DNA of 64,000 nt from Enterobacter vonholyi (GTDB lineage: Bacteria; Pseudomonadota; Gammaproteobacteria; Enterobacterales; Enterobacteriaceae): positions 744,001 through 808,000 of the forward strand of contig NZ_VTUC01000006.1 of the NCBI RefSeq assembly GCF_008364555.1, in the 5' to 3' direction. Shown one piece after another: positions 9,701 to 17,628 of this stretch; position 1 is the first letter of the stretch, and each line of letters opens with the position of its first letter. The notes beneath the pieces were generated by a model that was not told the origin of the DNA, did not search any database, and was given only the letters and a program-made list of their open reading frames with translations. The position numbers and the translations under genes are program-made.

Positions 9701-10645
9701 CTAAAACAAATTCTCTTTTATTTTATAAAAATCAGATATTTTCGCAAGAACTGATGTAGGAATGGTTTTTTTGCTTATATGCAGGCCTGCTTCAGTTTTT
9801 TTTAGTTTTGCGATGATATATTCATCATCGATATAACCGCCACTCTCGCCAATGAAATTTATTATGTACTCTTTTGCTTTTAAAGTTTTTGCCATATGAT
9901 ATTTTTCATTAAATAAAACATACACTTTAAAAATAGAATTGATGTGTTCATTAAAAATAGGCATTATTGAGAAAAGCTCATCCATCTGTGTCAACTCAGC
10001 CTTTACCAGAGCCCCCCACTTAGAAAATCCCCGGATTAACTCATCTCTCATAAAATATACGATCAACTCTATACTCATAGTACTATTGGTTTCATCAAGT
10101 GATTTTGATATCGTATACGAAAGCGGTGGCATTCCACAATGCTGAACAAAATTCCTGAGCTTGTACATGAATCTATATGAAAATTTGTCATCAAATTCGT
10201 TTGCCGTCAGCGCTTTGAATTCGACAAATTCCATCGAGTCTTCCCCATAGCGTCTGTTAATACTGGTTTCCATATGGTCAAGTAAAGTTTTAACAGACAT
10301 CATGTAGTTTAGTATTCGTGTATTCAAGAGGAATGGGAAGTTTTTGAAAGGATATGACCCAATAAAAGAAGGTTCTTTGGCTACTTTAACAACCGTTTCA
10401 TTCAGAAGCCCCATAAACGACTCATAGTTCAATCTTACATATTCTACTAATTCAAAGTCATTCGCAAACTCTATAAGTATATTTTTTTGTATATCATAGC
10501 TTTCAATTTCTTCATTAGTGAGCGGTCTTATTTCGTTTATTTTATTTACTTCGCTTCCATCTGAAATTGATTCTTTAGCAAGGATGATAGTGGGTTCGTT
10601 CAAGTTCACCTCCCTTATTAACTTTGTTTCAATCAATATACCCAC
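9701..10645 (-). CDS. AT-rich accessory gene; HEPN-like motif protein of unknown function
   Basis: 314 codons if started at the GTG at 10645; a TTG at 10636 fits the AGGTGG ribosome site better. The gene is strikingly AT-rich compared with its neighbours. It has no signal peptide or membrane segment and is largely helical in appearance. Near the middle, KLRNFVQHCGMP contains an R-N-x-x-x-H arrangement of the kind seen in HEPN ribonuclease domains. The position at the outer end of the prophage after umuC, in its own transcription unit, is typical of lysogen-expressed accessory genes. A toxin or phage-defence role is inference only. Confidence 0.75.
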   Translation of the reverse strand: MGILIETKLIREVNLNEPTIILAKESISDGSEVNKINEIRPLTNEEIESYDIQKNILIEFANDFELVEYVRLNYESFMGLLNETVVKVAKEPSFIGSYPFKNFPFLLNTRILNYMMSVKTLLDHMETSINRRYGEDSMEFVEFKALTANEFDDKFSYRFMYKLRNFVQHCGMPPLSYTISKSLDETNSTMSIELIVYFMRDELIRGFSKWGALVKAELTQMDELFSIMPIFNEHINSIFKVYVLFNEKYHMAKTLKAKEYIINFIGESGGYIDDEYIIAKLKKTEAGLHISKKTIPTSVLAKISDFYKIKENLF

Positions 10646-10795
10646 CTAATAGGGTACATTTCATCGGCATCATATCAGCTTAAGTTGCCAAGAATAGCAT
10701 TATGCTGATCAATACGTTAATTTTTATTCCCGTCCGGACCAGAATACCACCAATATCTGCTCTTGGCACAAAGCTGCTCAAAACATCAGGGATGA

Positions 10796-12064
10796 TCATC
10801 GGACCGTTAGCAGATCTGAATATCTTGTCGTATACCGCGGCGACAGCATGTCGCGTTTCATCTGCCACTGCTGCTGAATGCCCTGCCCAGCAAAGTAGAG
10901 CGTACCTTTCCCGTCTTTCGCATTTAGGTGATCGAGAACCTCCATCAATTTTTCGCTACCGGCCCGCGGAGCATTCTCGTCAAACAAGTTGAGCTGAGCC
11001 ACGCCCTGGCTGAAGAAGTCCCCAAGCATGATTCCAGCCTTCTGGTATCGGTGACCATCCTTCCAGATTTTGTCCAGGCACTTTACCGCAGCGTTGATGA
11101 TATCGCGGGAATCCTGAGTGGGGGTAAGAAGCTTCATGGACGCACTGTTGCCGTAATACGGCTCGTTAAGCGCAAAGGGAGAGGTTTTCACAAATGCAGA
11201 GATGAAGCGGCAATACTGATGCTCGCCTCGAAGCTTCTCGGCACCGCGGGCGGCATAGCTGCAAATAGCCTGACGCATCTGTTCGTACTCGGTAACACGT
11301 TCGCCGAATGACCTACTACAGACGATTTCCTGCTTTGCCGGTGCAAACTCCTCCAGATCGAGGCATGGCTCGCCGCGTAATTCCCGGACAGTTCGCTCGA
11401 GTACCACGTTAAAGTGCTTCCGAATAATCCACGTACTCTGCACAGAAAGGTCCAGTGCAGTTTTAATGCCCATTGCGTTCAGCTTCTTGCTGATGCGCCT
11501 GCCGACGCCCCACACGTCCTCTACAGGCACAATAGCCAACAACCGACGCTGGCGGTCGATATTGGACAGGTCAACTACCCCGCCCGTCTGCCGCTGCCAT
11601 TTCTTGGCGGCGTGGTTTGCCAACTTAGCGAGGGTTTTCGTCTGCGCGATTCCAACCCCGACAGTCAGGTGCGTACGCTTCAGAACCGTAGCACGGATCT
11701 CTTTGCCGAACTCCGTCAGGTCCAGGCAGTTGCGAACGCCTGTCAGATCGCAAAAAGCTTCGTCGATGCTGTAAATTTCGACGCGAGGGCTCATTTCCTC
11801 AAGCGTGGTCATCACCCGGTTGGACATGTCAGCATAGAGTTCATAGTTACTGCTGAAGCAAACAACACCAGCGCGCCGGAATAAGTCCTTTTGTTTGAAG
11901 AAAGGCTCGCCCATTGTAATTCCAGCGGCCTTGGCCTCAGCGCTGCGTGCGATTACACAGCCATCGTTATTAGAGAGAACGACAACCGGCCGCCCTCTCA
12001 GATCTGGCCTGAACACCGTCTCGCATGATGCGTAGAACGAATTCACATCACAGAGCGCAAACAT
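10796..12064 (-). CDS. umuC: UmuC, catalytic subunit of DNA polymerase V
   Basis: 422 residues, the E. coli UmuC length. Y-family polymerase motifs are intact: [10 protein letters not shown] (metal-binding Asp) at residues 6-15 and SIDEAF with the catalytic Asp-Glu near residue 100. A clamp-binding motif QLNLF lies near residue 360. It starts 2 bases after umuD ends, so the two form an operon under the LexA box upstream of umuD. The product carries out error-prone translesion synthesis with UmuD'. Carriage by a prophage would make the host's SOS mutagenesis depend partly on the lysogen. Confidence 0.96.
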   Translation of the reverse strand: MFALCDVNSFYASCETVFRPDLRGRPVVVLSNNDGCVIARSAEAKAAGITMGEPFFKQKDLFRRAGVVCFSSNYELYADMSNRVMTTLEEMSPRVEIYSIDEAFCDLTGVRNCLDLTEFGKEIRATVLKRTHLTVGVGIAQTKTLAKLANHAAKKWQRQTGGVVDLSNIDRQRRLLAIVPVEDVWGVGRRISKKLNAMGIKTALDLSVQSTWIIRKHFNVVLERTVRELRGEPCLDLEEFAPAKQEIVCSRSFGERVTEYEQMRQAICSYAARGAEKLRGEHQYCRFISAFVKTSPFALNEPYYGNSASMKLLTPTQDSRDIINAAVKCLDKIWKDGHRYQKAGIMLGDFFSQGVAQLNLFDENAPRAGSEKLMEVLDHLNAKDGKGTLYFAGQGIQQQWQMKRDMLSPRYTTRYSDLLTVR

Positions 12065-12066
12065 AT

Positions 12067-12486
12067 TCAGCTCGCAGATTTAACGATGAAAGTCACGACG
12101 CCGAATACATCGAGCGTGTCCTCGCAACCGACAATGATCGGTGAGTAAGCGCTGTTCATCGGATTGAGCTGGACAGTCGGGCGCAGCTGCAGGCGTTTAA
12201 CAGTGAACTCCCCTTCCACTGCGGCAATGACAATATCACCGTGCTCAGCAGTCCGGGAACTATCCACCACCAGCAGATCGCCGTCGCTGATCCCGGCCTC
12301 AATCATCGAGTCGCCGGCAGCTTTTACGAAATACGTCGAACTGGGATGGGACACCAGCAACTCATTCAGATCGATACGCTGCTCAACGTAATCAGCAGCC
12401 GGGCTGGGGAACCCGCATTGCACCAAATCGCTGAAGAGCGGGATAGCAATAATTTCGCGTAACTCTGCCGGTCTGAAGAACTCCAT
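12067..12486 (-). CDS. umuD: UmuD, autocleaved subunit of DNA polymerase V
   Basis: 139 residues from ATG 12486 ([12 protein letters not shown]). A longer frame to 12528 reads through the LexA box and is not used. The Cys24-Gly25 cleavage site, Ser60 in GDSM and Lys97 in FTVKRL are at the same positions as in E. coli, so RecA-stimulated self-cleavage to UmuD' should be intact. It forms an operon with umuC. A canonical LexA box lies 18-33 bases upstream. Confidence 0.97.
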   Translation of the reverse strand: MEFFRPAELREIIAIPLFSDLVQCGFPSPAADYVEQRIDLNELLVSHPSSTYFVKAAGDSMIEAGISDGDLLVVDSSRTAEHGDIVIAAVEGEFTVKRLQLRPTVQLNPMNSAYSPIIVGCEDTLDVFGVVTFIVKSAS

Positions 12487-12503
12487 GATGCATACCTCGA
12501 ATA

Positions 12504-12519
12504 CTGTTTTTATATACAG
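12504..12519. promoter_or_regulatory. LexA (SOS) box of umuDC
   Basis: CTGTTTTTATATACAG matches CTGT-N8-ACAG and lies directly upstream of umuD. It predicts repression by LexA and induction after DNA damage. Confidence 0.9.
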
Positions 12520-12665
12520 TAGTTTCAACTGAGATGCTGATCAAGATGGCCGCTTGCTTATGTGTGGCTACTTCCTGGCCGCTTCGCTTCTAAACCTTCA
12601 ACGCTATTGGTTTTTTGGTGTTTGTAAATTTCGAAAGAAAGAGAGTTGATTGCTCATTTTGAATA

Positions 12666-12965
12666 CTATATGAAGGGATTTTCGTCTGAAGAAACAGGGT
12701 GAATTGTATGTGTAACTACTCCAACCAGGCGAACATCATCAAGCGCCTCGCCTTCTAAACACTCTCCATCTTCTGTTATAAGCGAACCACCCATAACCAC
12801 AGCAATCTGCAGGCGTCCAAATGCGCATAGCAAAACGCGCCTGCCATCTGCAGGAACCTGGTCGGTCTGTAAGATGGCATAGCCACCAGCAGTCTCCACA
12901 AGGTAAGAACTACCGTTCACACCACAAAGTTCATTAAGTCTGAATCGCTGGGCTGTTGCCTGCAT
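12666..12965 (-). CDS. Small SOS-controlled protein, possibly LexA/UmuD'-like fold
   Basis: 99 residues from ATG 12965 (MQATAQRFRLNELCG). The C-terminal half (PADGRRVLLCAFGRLQIAV, then VRLVGVVTHTI) runs parallel to the beta-sheet pattern of the UmuD/LexA S24 domain, but no GDSM serine or catalytic lysine is present. It lies upstream of umuDC with its own LexA box 19 bases before the start. P1 HumD is a known phage UmuD' analogue of similar size, but relationship is only inferred. The length, the SOS box and the ribosome site support a real gene. Confidence 0.7.
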   Translation of the reverse strand: MQATAQRFRLNELCGVNGSSYLVETAGGYAILQTDQVPADGRRVLLCAFGRLQIAVVMGGSLITEDGECLEGEALDDVRLVGVVTHTIHPVSSDENPFI

Positions 12966-12983
12966 CTCACCACCCCACAAACG

Positions 12984-12999
12984 CTGTCTATAAATACAG
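12984..12999. promoter_or_regulatory. LexA (SOS) box of the 99-residue gene
   Basis: CTGTCTATAAATACAG matches CTGT-N8-ACAG. It is a second SOS box 480 bases from the one before umuD, giving two separate LexA-controlled transcription units. Confidence 0.88.
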
Positions 13000-13148
13000 T
13001 AGTTTTAAATAAATAATTGATCAATAGGGCAACACGAATAGGCCAACACTTTAATTGTACGAAAGATATAACTCTTTGCTAGCAATGGATATTTTGACAA
13101 CAGAAAGGAAGGGCTACACTTACGATGATATGACAAGAAGGGAGAGGC

Positions 13149-13176
13149 ATCCCCCCTATAAAAATGTTGGGGGGAT
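13149..13176. terminator. Hairpin after the acyltransferase gene
   Basis: ATCCCCCC and GGGGGGAT form an 8-bp stem with a 12-base loop, 16 bases past the end of the acyltransferase gene. There is no clear T-run on the minus strand, so its efficiency is uncertain. Confidence 0.5.
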
Positions 13177-13191
13177 TAGCCTATTTAAACG

Positions 13192-14214
13192 TTAAACTGC
13201 GTCAGAAACAGAGTTTGGAATCGTTTTTTCTTTTTTATTATGAGATGTAAGCCTTTTCTCCATTAAATGCCAGCTCGCATATGCCAGCACTAAAACGGTA
13301 ACAATGGTTGAAACGAACCCTATATAGAAGTTCTTATACATTCCAAAATGATACATAAACTGAATAACAGGATAGTGGAAAATATATACCCCATAGGACA
13401 AATCGCCAATCCTATCATGAATTGATATAGGTTTTGTCTTGAATGCGATTATATAAACAAATGCTGCAACAACAAAAGGATAGATAATTTTACCTAAGAT
13501 ATGACTATCGCAGAAATATAGCGCCACTAAAAGCAATGGCAGATATTTAACATTTAAGAATGATGGCGTGAAAAAGTTCAAAGCTGCACCAGCCATGAAG
13601 AATATCATAAGTGATGGCAGTTGATTTTTTAAAGATTCACTCAATCCATACTTATCCACGATGATCTCAATAGCAATTGCTGATATCAGGGACAACAATG
13701 CAATAACAGCAACAGTTATTTTCTTGCCAAAAATCTTCGCAATAATTCCATAAATTATTGGAACGGATATATAGAACATAACCTCTATTTTAATGGTCCA
13801 TAACGATCCGTTGACAGCACTATTTTTGAGGTTGTGAGCAAAAAGGCCAGGCAGGTCTGGTTGTAAGAAGTTAAGGAATGCGAGGTTTGCCACAAGATAC
13901 TTTGCTGCTCCATCCTGGAGATACGCCATCGCTCCACTAGAATACATAAACATTCCAATGAAAAAGCAAGAGGTTACGCACACAAAATATAAAGGGTATA
14001 TTCTGAGAAAGCGTGACTTCGAGTATTCGTACAGATTACTGTTCTTCAGGTAGCTTTTGCTTATCAAATAACCACTTATGACAAAAAAGCATTTTACAGC
14101 CAGATCTCCAGGCGCCAGCTTAAGAAGTCCGTTACCAGTTAGCCCTCCAATATGGAAAAACATGACTGTTAACGCCAGCATGAGCCTCAGGATATCGAAG
14201 TTATTTTTGCGCAC
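13192..14214 (-). CDS. Membrane acyltransferase of the OafA/YrhL type (acyltransferase family 3)
   Basis: 340 residues, GTG start at 14214 with AGAGG upstream. About ten membrane segments are seen. The N-terminus has the family signature around RLMLALTVMFFHIGG, with the conserved Arg and His of the active site, followed by KCFFVISGYLIS. Such enzymes O-acetylate cell-surface polysaccharides from the inner membrane; phage-encoded members change O-antigen serotype. The AT-rich composition and its place beyond the tail genes mark it as an accessory conversion gene. It is neighbour to a Tat-exported SGNH enzyme, a combination suggesting surface-glycan modification. The substrate is unknown. Confidence 0.9.
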   Translation of the reverse strand: MRKNNFDILRLMLALTVMFFHIGGLTGNGLLKLAPGDLAVKCFFVISGYLISKSYLKNSNLYEYSKSRFLRIYPLYFVCVTSCFFIGMFMYSSGAMAYLQDGAAKYLVANLAFLNFLQPDLPGLFAHNLKNSAVNGSLWTIKIEVMFYISVPIIYGIIAKIFGKKITVAVIALLSLISAIAIEIIVDKYGLSESLKNQLPSLMIFFMAGAALNFFTPSFLNVKYLPLLLVALYFCDSHILGKIIYPFVVAAFVYIIAFKTKPISIHDRIGDLSYGVYIFHYPVIQFMYHFGMYKNFYIGFVSTIVTVLVLAYASWHLMEKRLTSHNKKEKTIPNSVSDAV

Positions 14215-14276
14215 AAAAGAATACCTCTAGTTATCTTACTGTTTTAACTATGAATTATTGCAAATCAACATAATAA

Positions 14277-14296
14277 ATGGCGCTCTAAAGCGCCAT
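14277..14296 (-). terminator. Hairpin between the SGNH and acyltransferase genes
   Basis: ATGGCGCT / AGCGCCAT forms an 8-bp stem with a 4-base loop just after the SGNH gene stop. On the minus strand it is followed by TTTATTATG, a moderate T-rich tail. It probably separates the two accessory genes. Confidence 0.65.
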
Positions 14297-14303
14297 CTCT
14301 AGA

Positions 14304-15527
14304 TTATGCATTTGATGGTTTCGGGCAAAGCTGAACGCCTGCAAAGTTAAAGTTTCCACTGCCCATCTCGTTTGAAGATTCAATTCCTATAATGTGAAAA
14401 CCTGCTGAAAGAAAGCATTTTTCTGAATTGAATACTTGGTCATGCTTTAAACCACTGGAAATTTTGTAGTTAATCTTTCCAGAGTATCTCAAGTCATCAC
14501 TTTTCCCAAAGTAGGTGATATTCGAAATGCCACCTGCCTCGCTAGTGAAACCGCATATGGACAGTGTAGAATGGTCTGTCGGCGAGTCAAGCAACAGTGG
14601 GAAGTTTATGATCTGTTTCTCAGGAAGAGAATCACCAGTTAGAACAGAACCAAATCTATTCTCAACATCCCATATCGCTCTCGAATGTTTAATATTATCA
14701 TAATATTGAGTTGTAGAAAGGCCACACAGATCGTAATTATTAATCAACTTATTTGGCAATACTAATGGTATAGCCATATTCCAACCTGCATTTTGATAAG
14801 CAGAATCTGTCAGGTGAACACCATCCCCATTTATCTTATTGGCTGGAATCATTCTGCTAGTTTTAAGTGAATAGTAGAAATTATCAACCAAATCGACGTT
14901 CATTTCCGCAGCCACATCACGCTGTGCCTGAATAAATGCAGGCATGCGCTTCATCATAAATTCTTTGCCATCTCTAATCGGTGATATCACCGAAGGTGTC
15001 ACTATTACAGGTATCTTTCCGTACCGCCTTGTAATATTCACAAACTCCATGATATTACTTTTATACTCATGCTCATCGCTTTGATATGAGTTACAGTCAT
15101 TCAGACAGTGGTTACAATAAATCACAAGAGCGTCAGACTTGGATAATCTGTCCTCATATGAACCCACCCCACCATCTGTCCCGTTAAGTAATTTTTTTAT
15201 TGTAGTGCCAGGTATTGCATTATTTGAAACGGTAGTAAGACCTGGATAAATTAAATCAAGCGCAAGTTGCAAGGAATTTGGTGGGTTAGAGTAATTCTTG
15301 GTCGTAGTAGCGCCAGGAATGGATCCCCACATAGTGGAGTCACCGAAGCAGGCTATAGCAACTTTCTTTCCATCCGCGAGTAAATTCGCTGCTCTTGAAG
15401 CCCTCATGAGGCTTGCTGGTGCTGACACAGTTTTTTTACTTTTGCCACCGAATGCCTGAGGAGCAGCGCCTGCGGCCAAAGCTGCCGGCGCTGCCATTGA
15501 AAGCAGCTTTCTTCTAGAAATTGACAT
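14304..15527 (-). CDS. Tat-exported SGNH hydrolase, paralogue of the tailspike domain
   Basis: 407 residues from ATG 15527. The N-terminus MSISRRKLLSMAAPAALAA has a twin-arginine motif (SRRKLL), a hydrophobic core and a plausible cleavage region, so export by the Tat route is likely. The enzyme domain shows the SGNH blocks: FGDSTMWG (nucleophile Ser), a block-III-like NHCLND, and GDGVHLT (Asp/His pair). Residues ~45-270 closely match the middle of the adjacent tailspike. Homologues are esterases or lipases acting on acetyl or acyl groups. It has its own promoter, overlapping a hairpin (described separately). Deacetylation of a surface polysaccharide is inferred. Confidence 0.85.
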   Translation of the reverse strand: MSISRRKLLSMAAPAALAAGAAPQAFGGKSKKTVSAPASLMRASRAANLLADGKKVAIACFGDSTMWGSIPGATTTKNYSNPPNSLQLALDLIYPGLTTVSNNAIPGTTIKKLLNGTDGGVGSYEDRLSKSDALVIYCNHCLNDCNSYQSDEHEYKSNIMEFVNITRRYGKIPVIVTPSVISPIRDGKEFMMKRMPAFIQAQRDVAAEMNVDLVDNFYYSLKTSRMIPANKINGDGVHLTDSAYQNAGWNMAIPLVLPNKLINNYDLCGLSTTQYYDNIKHSRAIWDVENRFGSVLTGDSLPEKQIINFPLLLDSPTDHSTLSICGFTSEAGGISNITYFGKSDDLRYSGKINYKISSGLKHDQVFNSEKCFLSAGFHIIGIESSNEMGSGNFNFAGVQLCPKPSNA

Positions 15528-15530
15528 GTG

Positions 15531-15561
15531 GAATCCCAACCAAAACATTTGGCTGGGATTC
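15531..15561 (-). promoter_or_regulatory. Hairpin covering the SGNH-gene ribosome-binding region
   Basis: On the minus strand GAATCCCAGCC, a 9-base loop and GGTTGGGATTC form an 11-bp stem with one G-T pair. The 3' arm contains the only purine-rich stretch (GGGATT) before the ATG at 15527. Transcripts reading through from the tail genes would carry the full hairpin and hide the start. Confidence 0.7.
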
Positions 15562-15585
15562 TACAACGTATAACAACACAGTCAA
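15558..15585 (-). promoter_or_regulatory. Promoter of the exported SGNH gene
   Basis: TTGACT at 15585-15580 and TAGAAT at 15563-15558 are separated by 16 bases, each differing from consensus by one base. The -10 box overlaps the 5' arm of the hairpin, so RNA starting about 7 bases downstream lacks most of that arm and should leave the ribosome site free. Confidence 0.7.
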
Positions 15586-15594
15586 ATCACAATG

Positions 15595-17568
15595 CTATGG
15601 TTTTCTTACACTGTATACTCCAGGTGAAGACACGTAGCACGTAGGTAAGGAAGCGCTCATAGCTGTCGATGTGGCTGAAAATCCGCCAACGCTAACGCTA
15701 ATTGTCCGGTCATCATTGAGTACTATCCTGCAATCCTGGAAACCGCTTTGAGTTAGCGTTCCAATATTAGTAGTTACACCTCCAGCAACCATGGTGAGCA
15801 CGCCAAGGGCATTATTAATTACAAGTGAATTTGATGTATCTGTATACAAATTTCCCTTTAATGAAAATGCGACTTGGCTGCTAGCATCTTTAGCAAAATA
15901 AGCAGAAAAACGAATTTCATCTCCTGTGCAAATTAACCTTGACTGAGTTCTACCTGTTCCGTCTGGGTAGCCAGTGCTAACTTCCCGACGAGGTAAAAGC
16001 AGAACACCTCCAAATGTGAAGTTCAGGCCATTTAAACCGGTACTAGAAAGCACGCCAAGAATATGCAACCCAGCACCTAGCTTACATATTTTAGGAATAA
16101 ATAAGGCGTCATAATCCTGAGAATTTGAGCGTTTAAAGTCAATAATTCCGCTAAATCTTGCGTCACCGTTGGCACCTGAATACGTGAATACACCGTATCC
16201 GCCACCGGTACCCTGCAGCCCACCGAATGCTATAGTTGTATCATCGGTTGGATTATCCAGAACAACTGGATAATAAATATTCTGTGGCGTAGCTATTGAA
16301 TCACCTGACAAGACAGAGCCAAATCGTGAGTCAACTTTAAAGATAGCGCGTGCATTGGTAATCGTGTCTTTCCAGTAAGATGTTGCAAGTCCGCTAAGGT
16401 CCCCAGGTTTATTTAAAAAGTGAGGTTCAAGAAGTGGAATAGCTAAATTCCTCCCGGCTGCCTGGTAGGACGCCTGCGTCAAGTGAACACCGTCACCTGC
16501 AATATCAGTAACTTTATACATGCGCGATGTTTTATACGAGTAGTAGAAATTATCCACCAGGTCGACGTTCATCTCCGCGGCCACATCACGCTGTGCCTGT
16601 AAGAAGGCAGGCATACGCTTTTGTTGATACTCTTTACCATCATCTGTTGGTGATATGATTGATGGAGTGACTATTACTGGTATCTTGTTATATTTCCTTA
16701 CTATATTAACCCATTTATAAAGATTCTCTTTATACTCGTGCTCATCGCTTTGATATGAGTTGCAGTCATTAAGGCAGTGGTTACTGAATATAACTAGCGC
16801 GTCTGAGGCGGCCATTCTAGAATCAAACGTGCCGGGGCCGCCGTCAGTACCATTTAGAAGTGATTCGAGATTAGTCCCAGGTAATGCTTTATTACGAACG
16901 GTGGCTTTTCCTGGGAAAAGAAGGTTCAGCGTTGTCTGCAACTCAGCAACTGAGTTTTTCGGGTCCTGAGTAGTAGTAGCGCCAGGAATGGATCCCCACA
17001 TAGTGGAGTCACCGAAGCACTCAATAATGATAGAACTTCCATCTGCTAATAAATTAGCAGCATGTGTGCAGCGCTGTGGAATCGCCAAAATATTATTAAT
17101 TGCCTTTTGGACTGAATCACCACTTTCCAATACAACCAGTGAGGCCCCCTTCCCAGGTGATGACGATGCCAGATCTTTACGCAGGACATCTGCTACATCA
17201 ACCGGCTGCCATTTACCAACCCCTGTACCACCAGCTGATGCTGGGGTAGAGCCAGAAGGAACGGTTTTTGGCAAAGTTTCGAGGTCATCCCAGCGGTACC
17301 AGATATTCGTGCTCTCATCCTGGAGAAGGTCGCCTGCTGACGTGACAGTGCCGCCATCCTGGAAAGAGCCCCTCAGGTTCCATCCAAGGTTGTATATCTG
17401 CTGAAGCACTAACTGCTTCAGACCTTCAATCGTATAGTGCGCTTTGCCAAAACGATCGATGTATTGCTGAACAAATGAAGTGACAAACTCATCAATTTTT
17501 CCAGCGTTAAACTTCAGGTCGCGTGGTGATTCGCTTGGTACAGCGTTTTGAGTTGGTTGAGTAGCCAT
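15595..17568 (-). CDS. Tailspike / tail fibre with SGNH esterase domain
   Basis: 657 residues. The first ~165 resemble a particle-binding region, with PRDLKFNAGKIDEFVTSFV at the start, typical of enterobacterial phage tail-fibre N-termini. Residues ~170-400 form an SGNH hydrolase domain with FGDSTMWG, NHCLND and GDGVHLT. The remaining C-terminal third is beta-rich and probably trimerising and receptor-binding. It is the last gene of the tail cluster. Esterase-bearing spikes remove acetyl groups from host O-antigen or capsule during adsorption; the exact glycan is unknown. The SGNH region is duplicated in the next gene downstream. Confidence 0.88.
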   Translation of the reverse strand: MATQPTQNAVPSESPRDLKFNAGKIDEFVTSFVQQYIDRFGKAHYTIEGLKQLVLQQIYNLGWNLRGSFQDGGTVTSAGDLLQDESTNIWYRWDDLETLPKTVPSGSTPASAGGTGVGKWQPVDVADVLRKDLASSSPGKGASLVVLESGDSVQKAINNILAIPQRCTHAANLLADGSSIIIECFGDSTMWGSIPGATTTQDPKNSVAELQTTLNLLFPGKATVRNKALPGTNLESLLNGTDGGPGTFDSRMAASDALVIFSNHCLNDCNSYQSDEHEYKENLYKWVNIVRKYNKIPVIVTPSIISPTDDGKEYQQKRMPAFLQAQRDVAAEMNVDLVDNFYYSYKTSRMYKVTDIAGDGVHLTQASYQAAGRNLAIPLLEPHFLNKPGDLSGLATSYWKDTITNARAIFKVDSRFGSVLSGDSIATPQNIYYPVVLDNPTDDTTIAFGGLQGTGGGYGVFTYSGANGDARFSGIIDFKRSNSQDYDALFIPKICKLGAGLHILGVLSSTGLNGLNFTFGGVLLLPRREVSTGYPDGTGRTQSRLICTGDEIRFSAYFAKDASSQVAFSLKGNLYTDTSNSLVINNALGVLTMVAGGVTTNIGTLTQSGFQDCRIVLNDDRTISVSVGGFSATSTAMSASLPTCYVSSPGVYSVRKP

Positions 17569-17586
17569 ATTGATTCCATAAAAAAA

Positions 17587-17604
17587 CCCGGCGCGGTGGC
17601 CGGG
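17587..17604 (-). terminator. Intrinsic terminator between tail-tip gene and tailspike
   Basis: CCCGGC / GCCGGG stem with a 6-base loop, followed on the minus strand by six T residues. It sits only 19 bases upstream of the tailspike start, so it would attenuate tailspike transcription unless late transcription is antiterminated. Confidence 0.75.
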
Positions 17605-17628
17605 TCTGGGTGATCGGGATGGGTCTTA

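Noticed and set aside
13085..13195. Plus-strand frame of about 36 codons between the SOS box and acyltransferase
   Set aside because: No ribosome site, overlaps the hairpin and the acyltransferase stop; no resemblance to a known protein.
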